A DNA stretch of 64,000 nucleotides from Lachnospiraceae bacterium (GTDB lineage: Bacteria; Bacillota; Clostridia; Lachnospirales; Lachnospiraceae). The first letter of the stretch is position 1; each line of letters begins with the position of its first letter. Below, piece by piece: positions 34,399 to 43,942 of this stretch. The notes beneath the pieces are model-generated. The model was given only the letters and a program-made list of their open reading frames with translations, was not told the origin of the DNA and did not search any database. The stretch covers positions 16,077-80,076 of the forward strand of contig JAGPFR010000009.1 in NCBI GenBank assembly GCA_018056425.1, read 5' to 3'. The position numbers were made by a program, and so were the translations under genes.

Positions 34399-35850
34399 AT
34401 GAATTTGATCAGAACTCTTAAAGTGACAATATGTACTTTCCTGGCTGTGATCCTTGCACTTAACCTGGCTGTTACACCGGGAATGGATAAGGTAGAGGCA
34501 AAGGGAGCTGAGTCTGCCATTGCATGGGGAATCGATGTATCCGCATGGCAGGGAGATATAGACTGGAACGCGGTTAAAGCAAGCGGTGTACAGTTTGCAT
34601 TTATCAAGTGCGGCGGAACCATTTACGGTTTTGACGACAAGTTTGCCCAGAACATGGCCGGAGCACAGGCCGTAGGAATCAAGACAGGTGTATATATCTA
34701 TTCATATGCATCAAGTGTTGCCGACGGAATAATCGAGGCACAGTGGATCATCAATGCCATTGCTCCTTATGTTGTTAACATGCCAGTCGTACTCGATCTT
34801 GAGAATTACAGACAAAAAGCACTCGATCCCCTGACCAATGCAATGATCTGTCAGGTATTCTGCCAGACCGTTGAAGCTGCCGGTTATTATCCCATGGTTT
34901 ATTCCAATAAGAGTATGCTCACTTCCACGATCGGACCTTTCGGATACGACAAGTGGGTAGCGCAGTGGTATAACACCTGCACATACGAAGGCGCTGCCTT
35001 CTGGCAGGCAACGGACAGTGGAACCATCCCCGGTATCAGAGGACATGTTGATATCGATTATCAGTTCAAGGATCTGTCACAGTATCTTGTTCCCAACGGA
35101 TTCATATCAAGAGACGGATTCACATATTACTATGTCAATTACCGCAGACAATCCAATACATTTGCAAATGTAAACGGAGGAATCTATTATCTCGATCCTT
35201 TCGGACATCTGATCGCAAATGCACTGTATCCTGTAGGCGACTTCATCTACTATTTTGATCCCACCGGTCTGATGCAGGTCGGATTTGTAGCACTCGGTGA
35301 CGGAATGAGATATTTTGACGAGAACGGCCACATGGTAGTCGGCTGGACGGATATTCAGGGATATAAGTATTTCTTTGATGTAAACGGACTTATGCAGACA
35401 GGATTCCTCTCAGACGGAATCAATACCTATTACATGGCTGCGGATACCGGCGTTATGCAGACAGGACTCTTCAATGTGGGAGCAGCGGTTTATTACGCTG
35501 ATGCACTCGGACATATCCAGACCGGAATGCAGAATATTAACGGTGCTACGTATTATTTCGATCCTCTTACCGGCGGTCAGATGAGCTACGGATTCGTATT
35601 TGACGGAATCAATACCTATTACTTCGGAGCTGACGGAACGCTTCAGAAGGGATTGTTCTCTGACGGAAAGTCCATCTATTATTCCGATGCAAACGGAAGG
35701 CTTCAGACCGGACTTGTAACCATAAACGGTCTTTCATTCTATTTCGATCCCGCTTTAGGCGGAGCGCTTATGGTAGGAGGCACAGCTACCGACGCATTAG
35801 GTCATGTTTATGTATCCGATCCTACCGGACTTGCGATAATGCTCCAGTGA
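34399..35850 (+). CDS. Secreted GH25 lysozyme with C-terminal choline-binding-type repeats
   Basis: This 483-residue exported muramidase has a signal peptide at residues 1-34, then a GH25 domain (about 48-235) with GIDVSAWQGDIDW, the conserved PVVLDLEN acidic pair and HVDIDYQF. From about 240 to the end come eight to nine tandem repeats of about 20-25 residues with the pattern G-x-x-YYFDxxGxxQTG, the cell-wall/choline-binding fold. It would remodel or lyse peptidoglycan. GAGGAG at 34387-34392 precedes the ATG; a possible -10 (TATAAT, 34333-34338) lies inside the tail of the upstream terminator. LicD proteins further along the window could make the phosphocholine that such repeats bind. Confidence 0.92.
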   Translation: MNLIRTLKVTICTFLAVILALNLAVTPGMDKVEAKGAESAIAWGIDVSAWQGDIDWNAVKASGVQFAFIKCGGTIYGFDDKFAQNMAGAQAVGIKTGVYIYSYASSVADGIIEAQWIINAIAPYVVNMPVVLDLENYRQKALDPLTNAMICQVFCQTVEAAGYYPMVYSNKSMLTSTIGPFGYDKWVAQWYNTCTYEGAAFWQATDSGTIPGIRGHVDIDYQFKDLSQYLVPNGFISRDGFTYYYVNYRRQSNTFANVNGGIYYLDPFGHLIANALYPVGDFIYYFDPTGLMQVGFVALGDGMRYFDENGHMVVGWTDIQGYKYFFDVNGLMQTGFLSDGINTYYMAADTGVMQTGLFNVGAAVYYADALGHIQTGMQNINGATYYFDPLTGGQMSYGFVFDGINTYYFGADGTLQKGLFSDGKSIYYSDANGRLQTGLVTINGLSFYFDPALGGALMVGGTATDALGHVYVSDPTGLAIMLQ

Positions 35851-35877
35851 TCGTTGCAGGTTATCACCTGAAACAAA

Positions 35878-37620
35878 GTGAAAAGAGAAATAGCAAAAAA
35901 GACAAAATTTAACACGTGTATACGCATTTCCATAATGACAGCAATCTGTGTGCTGAGCATTGCTTATGTGATGTATCTGTTCCTGGTGCTTGAGGTGAGC
36001 AGAAAGGAACCGGTTGTGTTAAATTACGGCTGGAACCTGACTTTTAACGGGGTGTCCTATCAGGGTGTCGATCTGAGATCGTTTTCTTTCGGTAAAGTAA
36101 AAAGAGGCGATGTAGCGGAGCTGACCTGCACCATTCCCGCTAATGCGCCGCAAAACAGTATTTTGGTGGTCCCTATTCATTATTATGATGTAAGGGTATA
36201 TTTGAACGATGATCTGATTTACGAAGCAGATACCGACCGATTTGAAAACAATCTTCCACTCGGAAGCGGATTTTATTCTGTTTTGCTCTCCCCCGGCATA
36301 TCGGGACAGAATCTGAGGATAGTTATACGCGCCGGAGAAGACAATGCATATTCTTCGCTCAAAAGCCCGGAGCTGTGGAAGGCAGAGACCTTCTCACAGG
36401 ATTATGCCGCAGGAAAGGCATTATATCTGGCACTTTCATTTTTCTTTATCGTAGTCGGACTGGCAATGCTGATCATGGCATTTGCACAGGAACTTAGAGG
36501 AACCTTTGCATTTGCAGACTCTGTAAGATTTTCCTCACTTTCCTTACTGGCACTGGTATTCGGAATCTGGCTCTTTACGGGTATGAACCTTACGGAGATC
36601 TTTTCGTCGGATATCATAACCAAGGTTGATATCAATTATCTGGCTTTTTTCTTTATACCGATCTTCTTTATCGGTTTTCACTTTGAGACCGGAAGGTTCA
36701 AGGATGAAAAAGGTGTGCGCATGGCAAGGAGAAGAAACACTCTCTTCGGTACTGTATGGCTTGCCGGGTTGATGTATATCGGTTATATCTTTTACAGACA
36801 TATTGCTCTCGGAGAAAGCATCAGAGCCCATTTGACCATTGTTCATATATATGATGCGCTTGTAATATGCCTGCTTGTATTTGTCAGGGTATATGATCTG
36901 ATAAAGGGAATAAATAGGCATCTTATATCATCCTATGCAACGATTGCAACAGGCGTTGCAGCGGGTATCGATCTGATCAGATATAATTATTTTGCCCGAT
37001 ATTCACCCAGAGGAAGTGCGGGTTTTGCGATAAGTGTTACAAGTTTTGTAATGATATTCTTTGTCCTGTCACTCTTTTTTGATTACATGACTACTACGAT
37101 AATGAACGCAAGAGAAGAAGAGAGGATCAGTCTGATATCAAAGCTTGCCTACACGGATGCGCTTACAGGACTTAACAACAGACAGGCAACCGAGCACTTC
37201 TTTGACGGGATAGATTCGTCGGGAGAGAAGTATATAGTAGTTCAGTTTGACCTGAATGATCTTAAGAAGGCCAATGATTCTTACGGTCATGAGGAGGGAG
37301 ACAAATTCATAATACTGTTTGCCGAAACTCTCAAAAGTATTTTTGAAGGTAAGGGGTATATCGCAAGAACCGGCGGAGATGAGTTTATATATGTGATGAC
37401 TCCCAAGGCAGAAGGCGACAGAAAATGGCTTGAAAACAGATTGAAGGATCTGAACGTTATACTGAACAATAAAGACACCGGACATTCGGGACTTAATCTG
37501 AGTACCGCATACGGAAGTTATGATTCCATTGATAATGATGCGAAAACCATCAGGGACGGTCTGAGAATTGCGGATGCCAGAATGTATGAAATGAAGAAAA
37601 ATATGAAGGCAGAGCGTTAA
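35878..37620 (+). CDS. Membrane diguanylate cyclase (GGDEF) with extracytoplasmic sensor domain
   Basis: This 580-residue protein has TM1 at about residues 15-38, an extracytoplasmic beta-rich domain (about 40-175), seven hydrophobic segments at about 180-400 in a 7TM-DISM-like arrangement, and a C-terminal GGDEF domain whose active site RTGGDEF is intact (GGDEF at 499-503). It should synthesise c-di-GMP from GTP. No RxxD inhibitory site precedes GGDEF. It starts at GTG 35878; the hairpin CAGGT-TATC-ACCTG (35857-35870) occupies the ribosome-site region, so translation may be weak or regulated. Confidence 0.88.
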   Translation: MKREIAKKTKFNTCIRISIMTAICVLSIAYVMYLFLVLEVSRKEPVVLNYGWNLTFNGVSYQGVDLRSFSFGKVKRGDVAELTCTIPANAPQNSILVVPIHYYDVRVYLNDDLIYEADTDRFENNLPLGSGFYSVLLSPGISGQNLRIVIRAGEDNAYSSLKSPELWKAETFSQDYAAGKALYLALSFFFIVVGLAMLIMAFAQELRGTFAFADSVRFSSLSLLALVFGIWLFTGMNLTEIFSSDIITKVDINYLAFFFIPIFFIGFHFETGRFKDEKGVRMARRRNTLFGTVWLAGLMYIGYIFYRHIALGESIRAHLTIVHIYDALVICLLVFVRVYDLIKGINRHLISSYATIATGVAAGIDLIRYNYFARYSPRGSAGFAISVTSFVMIFFVLSLFFDYMTTTIMNAREEERISLISKLAYTDALTGLNNRQATEHFFDGIDSSGEKYIVVQFDLNDLKKANDSYGHEEGDKFIILFAETLKSIFEGKGYIARTGGDEFIYVMTPKAEGDRKWLENRLKDLNVILNNKDTGHSGLNLSTAYGSYDSIDNDAKTIRDGLRIADARMYEMKKNMKAER

Positions 37621-37640
37621 TTAAAACGGCTCTGCCTTTT
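37606..37640. terminator. Bidirectional terminator between the GGDEF and acyltransferase genes
   Basis: AAGGCAGAGC and GCTCTGCCTT form a perfect 10-bp stem over the GGDEF stop codon, with a T run on the plus side. On the minus strand it lies at the natural 3' end of the acyltransferase frame. Confidence 0.75.
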
Positions 37641-38925
37641 GTTTACTTATTTTTTTTATCTTGTACAGTTCTTCTGCGGCAAGTCTTGTCTTAGCTACTA
37701 CATCCACATCTGATGGCGGGAAGCAGTAGAAGAGTCCGTTCTTATCACCTATTGAGATCATGTCTCCGATCTCGTAATAGAAGTAATCGGAATTGACACT
37801 GTATGATGAAAGGGGCTTTTGTGTAAAGTCAAGTTATCCGTCACAGCCCGTCAGATGGAATCCTTCCTCGCTGTGTGTAAGTCTTCCGTCTCCGACTTCA
37901 TAGAAAGCTTTATTGTCAACTATCATATAGATGTGTACGGGAACGTCGAGGGAATAAGTTCCTTCTTCGATTTCTTTTCTGACGCAGTTTCTTTCCCATG
38001 AAAACCAGTCCGGGATATGATCGAAAAGCCTGGGAGCGTTTATGGAACCCGGAACATCGCTCTTAAGCTTCATCTTACCGAGCTCTGTAAGTTCCCATGT
38101 GCTTCCGCATTCCTCACATTTAATCTCAGTGCCTGATGCATTCATGCGGCCTTCTTTACCGCATACGGGGCATTTATAGAGAACACGGGAAAGGCCCTCG
38201 GTTCTGAAATCTTCAGTGATCTTTGTTCCTGTTTCAAACTGCTCTTTAAGATTATCGAATGAAAATGCTTCGCGGATCCTATCATTGATCTGATCGACAG
38301 AAAGCTCTTTGATCTCCTCCGGGGAGAAAAGAGTGTATTTGTCTGCCGAGATCTTACATTTGCGAAGTCTTAATCCGTTATACAAAGGATCGTGTAAGAA
38401 TGCACCGTGTGAGAGGATCATCACGACGGGATAATTGAACATTTTGATCATCTTTCCGAGTGAGTCGGGAAGAGTGGTGGTTGTTCCGTCAAACGAATAT
38501 CCCGCCTCGGGATACATCAGGACGGAGGTTTTCAGTTTGGTCAGTGCAAAGGAAATATCCTTTATCAGTTTTATATCGGGCTGGAATTTCTGAGTAGGGA
38601 TGCAGCCGATCGCTCTCATCAGGTATTCTTTTCCGACAAAGGCATCCGTGGTTGCGATGATATTATAAGGCATCTTAATGACATGGGATGCGATCATAAG
38701 ATCCGTAAAGCACGAATGGTTCATGAGATACAGTGCCGGCTGCTTATCTCCGACACCTTTCATATCTCCGACATTTATCGTAAAGTCTGATTTTTTTAAT
38801 TCGGATGAGGCAAGAAACTTAATAAGTGCTCTTAAAACGGGACTGGGGATACGGGGGTCACGAATGCGTGCATGAGGAAGAGCTCTAACTTCTTTGTAGG
38901 ATAAAGCTTTAGTTTTGATCTTCAT
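37621..38925 (-). pseudogene. 1-acyl-glycerol-3-phosphate acyltransferase-like protein with premature TAA
   Basis: The gene reads 363 residues from ATG 38925 to a TAA at 37836-37834. The acyltransferase motifs are NHSCFTDLM (NHxxxxD, about residue 70) and PEAGYSFDG. A zinc-ribbon pair CPVCGKEG/CEECGSTW comes near 255-280. After the TAA the same frame stays open for another 70 codons (LDFTQKPLSSY ... VAKTRLAAEELYK) and ends at TAA 37623-37621, right at the terminator. The extension looks like genuine protein, so the stop is most likely a recent nonsense change (for example AAA to TAA). The truncated protein keeps the catalytic domain and may still work. RBS CGGAG precedes the start. Confidence 0.75.
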
Positions 38926-38943
38926 GTTTATTCTCCGTACAGA

Positions 38944-40566
38944 TTACAGACTTTCAATCAATCCGCTCAAACCTTCGTTTTGAAATATTTCTTTGTAATA
39001 TCCGATCTCATTGTTGATCAGAGTATCGATAACTTCCATTCCGAGGAGCTCAACCGGCGCTTTATCATCGGTGAGGATAAGTCCTGTTCCGTGATATGCA
39101 CTCATTCCGTCGATCACTTTACCGAGCTGATATTTAAGTCCGTCATCCGCAGTAAATCCGGCATTATATTCGAGGGATTTAAACAGATCCGTGTTTACGG
39201 ATGCAAAGAGTTCACGGTTGGTGGATCCTGCAACGTTAACGGTTGCAACATTGGGGAAAACGGAAGCTACGGTATCGGAAAGGTATGTTGTGATATCGGT
39301 CTCGCCGTTTCCGTGCATGTTCATGTTCATGACCATGATTCCGTTATCTTTGAGATGACCTTTTACGAGGTTAAAAAATTCCGATGAACTCATCTGAAAA
39401 GGAATCGTAATGTCCTGATATGCGTCAACCAGTATTACGTCATATTTTCCGGGATCCGCCTCAAGAAATGCCCTTCCGTCATAAGTATAAACGGTGATGT
39501 CTTCGGGAAGATCGAAGTATTCATGTGCAAGATCGGTGATCTTGTCGTCAATCTCCACACCCGTGATATTGCAGCCGGGAAAGTATTTCTCACACTGAAC
39601 CGCGAATGTTCCGGTTCCCATTCCGAGGATCAGGATGTCCATGTCTTTCGTTTCCTGAACCTGTGAAGATTTATCTTCGTAACCGAGAGCCATTGTGGGA
39701 GCTGCCAGGGCATAATCATAATACATTCCGGTAAGGTTTCCGGTCTTCATCTTGATGGACTGAACGCCGAAGAGAACATTGGTGGAAAGGGATGTTGCCC
39801 ACTCGGTATCGGTTACCTGTAGATAGTTGTAAACGGACTCACCCTCGTAAGTAAGATCGGAGATCCAGAATGCAAAGTGTGATGTATGTCCGAATATGCA
39901 TGCGATGATGTAGAGGATAGTGCTGACGGTGCACAAAACAGATTTTGCTTTTCGTGATATGAAAAAGAGCAGTCCGATCACAAGAAGGATTCCGGAGAAG
40001 ATCAGGAAAGTCATTCCCGTCCCCACTGAAGGGATTGTTACGAAGGTGGGAAGGAAGGTTCCTATGATCGATCCGATCGTGTTACATGCGCCGAGGCGTC
40101 CCGCAACGGAACCGCTTTCTTCGATATCCGAAATGGTGTATTTGATCAGTGAGGGCGTTACCGTTCCGAGAAGGAAAAGAGGGAAAACGAATATGACCAT
40201 GCAGGCGATCAGGGAGGACCATATAAGAAGGCCCGTTGATACGGTGACTATCATAACTCCTGTGATGGCCAGGATGATGTATTTTCCCAGGACTGGGATA
40301 AATGCGATCCATACTGCGGATATAAGGATGCGTCTGAAGAGCCTGGCGGGATCCGAATCCTTATCGGCCCATTTTCCGCCCACAACGTTACCGAGTGCCA
40401 TGGCGATCATGATGGTTCCGATTATTATGGTCCAGACAATCTGCGATGAGGAGAAATAGGGGGCGAGGAGCCTTGATGCTCCCAGCTCAACAGCCATGAC
40501 TGCCATTCCCGCAAAAAACTCCGTTATGTAGAGGTAATACCTGTTTTTCAAAATATCAAATTTCAT
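38944..40566 (-). CDS. Fused membrane / spermidine synthase-like protein
   Basis: This 540-residue protein has seven to eight TM segments in its first 230 residues (FFAGMAVMAVELGASRLLAPYF, VVGGKWADKDSD) and a C-terminal spermidine-synthase-type methyltransferase fold: DILILGMGTGTFAVQ (nucleotide-site glycines), GVEIDDKI and VILVDAYQDITIPFQMSS. The aminopropyltransferase activity of such fusions is unproven. The ATG has GGAG six bases upstream on the minus strand. The acyltransferase gene follows 18 bases later, so the two form an operon. Confidence 0.87.
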   Translation of the reverse strand: MKFDILKNRYYLYITEFFAGMAVMAVELGASRLLAPYFSSSQIVWTIIIGTIMIAMALGNVVGGKWADKDSDPARLFRRILISAVWIAFIPVLGKYIILAITGVMIVTVSTGLLIWSSLIACMVIFVFPLFLLGTVTPSLIKYTISDIEESGSVAGRLGACNTIGSIIGTFLPTFVTIPSVGTGMTFLIFSGILLVIGLLFFISRKAKSVLCTVSTILYIIACIFGHTSHFAFWISDLTYEGESVYNYLQVTDTEWATSLSTNVLFGVQSIKMKTGNLTGMYYDYALAAPTMALGYEDKSSQVQETKDMDILILGMGTGTFAVQCEKYFPGCNITGVEIDDKITDLAHEYFDLPEDITVYTYDGRAFLEADPGKYDVILVDAYQDITIPFQMSSSEFFNLVKGHLKDNGIMVMNMNMHGNGETDITTYLSDTVASVFPNVATVNVAGSTNRELFASVNTDLFKSLEYNAGFTADDGLKYQLGKVIDGMSAYHGTGLILTDDKAPVELLGMEVIDTLINNEIGYYKEIFQNEGLSGLIESL

Positions 40567-40631
40567 AATATTCTCCGTTATAAAGGCTCGTGACCTCAGT
40601 CACATCGCATATTATACAGTAAATTTCCGTA

Positions 40632-40660
40632 TTGTAGGGCATTTTTAAAAAAGGTATACT
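40632..40660 (+). promoter_or_regulatory. Promoter ahead of the small ORF/SPL operon
   Basis: TTGTAG at 40632-40637 and TATACT at 40655-40660, 17 bases apart. Predicted transcription start near 40667 leaves only about four bases before the ATG at 40671. Confidence 0.5.
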
Positions 40661-40670
40661 TATATGGACT

Positions 40671-40904
40671 ATGGAAATGCATAAAAACCCCGAAATTCCA
40701 CAAGATCTGGCAGAAAAAATGGTACTGAGCGAATCCATGAAAAATCAGCTTCGCCAGATATGTATTTATGCGTCACTTGCGGGGATAGATATGGATACGG
40801 TCCGGGAAAAGCTAATAGAGGAAGGCAAGCTCCCGTGCACCGATAAGAATTCATCCAAGAAAGTATTAGCGGAGATATATGACTATGTCGCATGCTCTTT
40901 TTGA
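40671..40904 (+). CDS. Small helical protein upstream of the SPL homologue
   Basis: This 77-residue, probably all-helical protein (PEIPQDLAEKMVLSESMKNQLRQIC) has no ribosome site, and the promoter places the ATG at or next to the mRNA 5' end. Its last 26 bases overlap the SPL gene. Position recalls the small gene upstream of splB in Bacillus, but I see no sequence similarity to it. It is probably a partner or regulator of SPL. Confidence 0.55.
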   Translation: MEMHKNPEIPQDLAEKMVLSESMKNQLRQICIYASLAGIDMDTVREKLIEEGKLPCTDKNSSKKVLAEIYDYVACSF

Positions 40905-41871
40905 GAATATATATGTCGAAAAGAATGCGGCCGAAGATGCGGAAGCGGTAAGGATACTTAACCGGATAGGATGCACCGATCCCATATATATCGGCCATTA
41001 CAAGGATGTATTTGACCTGAAAAGAAAAGATGGATCTGACGGAAGAAGCCTGATACTGGCTCACAATCCGGGTAAGCATTTGTATGAAGGGGCTCCTGTA
41101 TGTCAGAGCTTTGGAAATGAGCATTTTTATTATTCTCCCGGAGTCATGAACTGCATATATGACTGCGAATATTGTTTTCTAAAGGGCATGTATCTCGGAA
41201 GGGATATATGTATTTTTACGGATATAGATGAGACCTTTGCCGAGCTTGAGGCTTTGGAAAAGGAGTTTCCGGTATATGTCTGTGCGTCATATAATACCGA
41301 TCTGAACGCACTCGAGAGCATAACGGGATATGTGGCAAAATGGTGCAGTGAAGCATCGGAGCATGAAAATATAAGTGTCGAACTCCGTACCAAATGTTCG
41401 AGACAGGATATATTTGAAACCCTTCCCGTAAGTGACAGGGCGATCTTTGCATTTACTTTGTCTCCGGATGAAGTAATAGAAAAGTTTGAAAAGGGAACGC
41501 CTTCTTTGGGTGAACGCCTTAAGGCTGTTAATGCTGCGATGAAAGCGGGGTTTCCGGTAAGACTGTGTTTTGATCCGATGATCTATTTCCGCGATTGGAA
41601 AAAATGCTATTCGGATATGATCGAAAATGTGTCACGTCTTTCCGGTAAGGGGAAAGTCAGGGATATCAGCATCGGCACTTTCAGGATCTCGGATCAGTAT
41701 CTTAAGAATATGAGAAAGAAGCTTCCGGATTCGGAGGTTGTTCAATACCCCTATATCTGTGAAGACGGTTATTATCAGTATCCGGAGAAGGTCAGGATCC
41801 GGATGGAGGATCATATAAAGGAATTGATAAGAAAGGAATTTCCGAACGTTCCTGTATATGACTGGAGGTAG
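40879..41871 (+). CDS. SPL (spore photoproduct lyase) family radical SAM protein
   Basis: This 330-residue protein has the radical-SAM cluster motif CIYDCEYC (Cys92, Cys96, Cys99), a conserved Cys135 in VCASYNTD near the H-atom-donor position of SPL, and VELRTKC and GFPVRLCFDPM strands. SPL reverses the thymine dimer spore photoproduct in germinating spores. Members also occur in non-spore-formers. ATG 40879 or 40885 would use GGAG at 40871-40874. The stop overlaps the LicD start region. Confidence 0.82.
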   Translation: MTMSHALFENIYVEKNAAEDAEAVRILNRIGCTDPIYIGHYKDVFDLKRKDGSDGRSLILAHNPGKHLYEGAPVCQSFGNEHFYYSPGVMNCIYDCEYCFLKGMYLGRDICIFTDIDETFAELEALEKEFPVYVCASYNTDLNALESITGYVAKWCSEASEHENISVELRTKCSRQDIFETLPVSDRAIFAFTLSPDEVIEKFEKGTPSLGERLKAVNAAMKAGFPVRLCFDPMIYFRDWKKCYSDMIENVSRLSGKGKVRDISIGTFRISDQYLKNMRKKLPDSEVVQYPYICEDGYYQYPEKVRIRMEDHIKELIRKEFPNVPVYDWR

Positions 41872-42863
41872 TGGTGGCCGTTTGTTACGAGCTTGATGAA
41901 AACTTTTTTAGGGAAGAAGTAAGGTGCGGTTTTACCGTTCCGGAACTGATGAAAAGATGCTGGGGTGCCCAGCTGAAGGTTCTGGAAGAGTTTGACCGTA
42001 TCTGTGAGAAATACGGACTGAAGTGGTTTGCTTTTGTCGGAACGCTTCTCGGAACCGTCAGACACAAAGGCTTTATTCCCTGGGATGATGATATCGATAT
42101 CGGAATGCTCAGGGATGATTATGAGAAGTTTCTTCAGGTTGCACCTCTTGAATTCCCGGCGGGATATGTGATCGTCAATTATGATGAGGACGATCATGAA
42201 TATGACTGTATTACGAGAGTAAACAATACCCGTTCGATCATTTTCGATGAATCCAGACTTTCAGAATTCTGCTCATTCCCTTATCCTGCGGGACTTGACC
42301 TTTATCCGCTCGATTATATCGTGGAAGATCCTGAAGAAAGAAAAGCACATAAGCAGTTGCATTACAGGATAAAGCAGGCCACGGAACTGTGCAGGAAGAT
42401 ACTTGCGGGGTCCGGACCTTTGACCGATAAGGACGGAAATCGTCTGGAACCTTCACAGGTTCTTGCGGAAATATCGATGATCACCGGATATGAATTCGAT
42501 CTGGAAAAAGATATCATCAGACAGCTGAACATTCTGATCGATATGACTGATTCGATGAATTCCGCAGAGGAAGGAAGATACATAGGAAATATCGGACACA
42601 TCACTTTTGAAGGGGACAGAATGATGTTTCCGCGTGAATGTTTCGATAAGCTGCTCAAGGCGCCTTTCGAAACCGGTTATGTGTATATTCCCATAGGATA
42701 TGAGACTATGCTGAAACAAAATTACGGTCCCGGATTTATGGTGCCCGTGATTCATTCCCCCCATGAATATCCTTACTACTCTGCTCATCAGAAGGTGATG
42801 AGGGAATTGTTGAAAAAGCATCCGGATGCAGTTTCGGATGAGTGGATCTCCAAATATCTCTAA
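41871..42863 (+). CDS. LicD family phosphotransferase-like protein (first of tandem pair)
   Basis: This is about 330 residues from GTG 41871, or one less from GTG 41874, which is better spaced from GGAGG at 41864-41868. The LicD signature is KWFAFVGTLLGTVRHKGFIP followed by the Asp cluster WDDDIDIGM. LicD proteins attach phosphocholine or similar phospho-substituents to surface polysaccharides or teichoic acids. About 12 bases separate it from a close paralogue. It overlaps the SPL stop. Confidence 0.88.
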   Translation: MVAVCYELDENFFREEVRCGFTVPELMKRCWGAQLKVLEEFDRICEKYGLKWFAFVGTLLGTVRHKGFIPWDDDIDIGMLRDDYEKFLQVAPLEFPAGYVIVNYDEDDHEYDCITRVNNTRSIIFDESRLSEFCSFPYPAGLDLYPLDYIVEDPEERKAHKQLHYRIKQATELCRKILAGSGPLTDKDGNRLEPSQVLAEISMITGYEFDLEKDIIRQLNILIDMTDSMNSAEEGRYIGNIGHITFEGDRMMFPRECFDKLLKAPFETGYVYIPIGYETMLKQNYGPGFMVPVIHSPHEYPYYSAHQKVMRELLKKHPDAVSDEWISKYL

Positions 42864-42874
42864 GGAGCGGATAA

Positions 42875-43936
42875 ATGCTGGATTTCAAACTTGGTGAAGA
42901 TTTTTTCAAAGATGAAGAAAGATCCGGATTTGAGATCGGTTCTCTTATGAAAAGATGCTGGGGCGCACAGCTTCAGGCTTTGGAAGATTTTGACAGGGTG
43001 TGTTCCAGGCACGGTTTAAAGTGGTTTGCATTCTGCGGAACTCTTCTGGGCGCAGTCAGACATAAGGGATTTATTCCCTGGGATGATGACCTGGATGTAT
43101 GCATGATGCGCAGTGACTATAATATGTTCCTGCGTTATGCGGCCAAAGAACTTCCGCAGTATATAATCGAAAACTACGATTATTACAACCGTGAAGAAAG
43201 AAGACATTATGATTTCCAGGGAATCACGAGGATCAATAATTCTTACAGCACCAATTTCGATCCGGAATACCTGAATACACATTGCGGATTTCCATACACG
43301 ATCGGTCTTGATCTGTATCCGCTTGATTATGTTCCGAAAGATCCCGAAGAATATAATACAGCCATTCAGATATTCGGTTTCACCATCAATGTCGGGTTGA
43401 AATATAAGAGTCTTTATTGGGAGAATTATCACGCTCCCGAAGGAAATTATCAGGGTATAGATCTTGATGAAGCATACGAAATGCTTCACAGGGCTACCGG
43501 TTTTAAGATAGATAAGAACGGGGATGTTCTCAGACAGCTTAATGAGATTGCCCTGAGTATTTCCTCATATACAAAAGGAAAAGATGCTGACTGCGTTGCA
43601 TGCATGATGCATACCGCGGAAGGTTATATGAACATGATCTTTCCCAAAGAGGCTTTTTCCAGAACTCTGGAAGCTCCGTTTGAATCGGGCTCTATATATA
43701 TTCCCGAAGGATATGATGCGATTCTTAGCAGAAATTACGGAGCGGGATATCTTGTTCCCCGCAACTGTTCACCTCATGATTATCCCTACTACAGATTCCA
43801 GGAAAGATGGATCAGGGAGTATATTCTTAAGAATCCGGATATGAAGGAGTTCATGCCCAGGTTTTATATAAGTGATGTATACGATGAGGATCCCGATAAA
43901 AAGATTCTCCTCGATAAAATATACGGAAAGGAATAA
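42875..43936 (+). CDS. LicD family phosphotransferase-like protein (second of tandem pair)
   Basis: This 353-residue paralogue of the preceding gene shares the N-terminal block (GSLMKRCWGAQLQALEDFDRV) and the motif KWFAFCGTLLGAVRHKGFIP-WDDDLDVCM. It has extra residues at the C-terminus (PDMKEFMPRFYISDVY). AAGGAGCGG at 42862-42870 precedes the ATG. It is probably a tandem duplicate specialised for a different acceptor. Confidence 0.88.
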   Translation: MLDFKLGEDFFKDEERSGFEIGSLMKRCWGAQLQALEDFDRVCSRHGLKWFAFCGTLLGAVRHKGFIPWDDDLDVCMMRSDYNMFLRYAAKELPQYIIENYDYYNREERRHYDFQGITRINNSYSTNFDPEYLNTHCGFPYTIGLDLYPLDYVPKDPEEYNTAIQIFGFTINVGLKYKSLYWENYHAPEGNYQGIDLDEAYEMLHRATGFKIDKNGDVLRQLNEIALSISSYTKGKDADCVACMMHTAEGYMNMIFPKEAFSRTLEAPFESGSIYIPEGYDAILSRNYGAGYLVPRNCSPHDYPYYRFQERWIREYILKNPDMKEFMPRFYISDVYDEDPDKKILLDKIYGKE

Positions 43937-43942
43937 AAGAAG

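Noticed and set aside
37834-37836. Programmed stop readthrough of the acyltransferase TAA
   Set aside because: UAA followed by CU is not a known strong readthrough context and no stimulatory structure is visible; a simple nonsense change is preferred.
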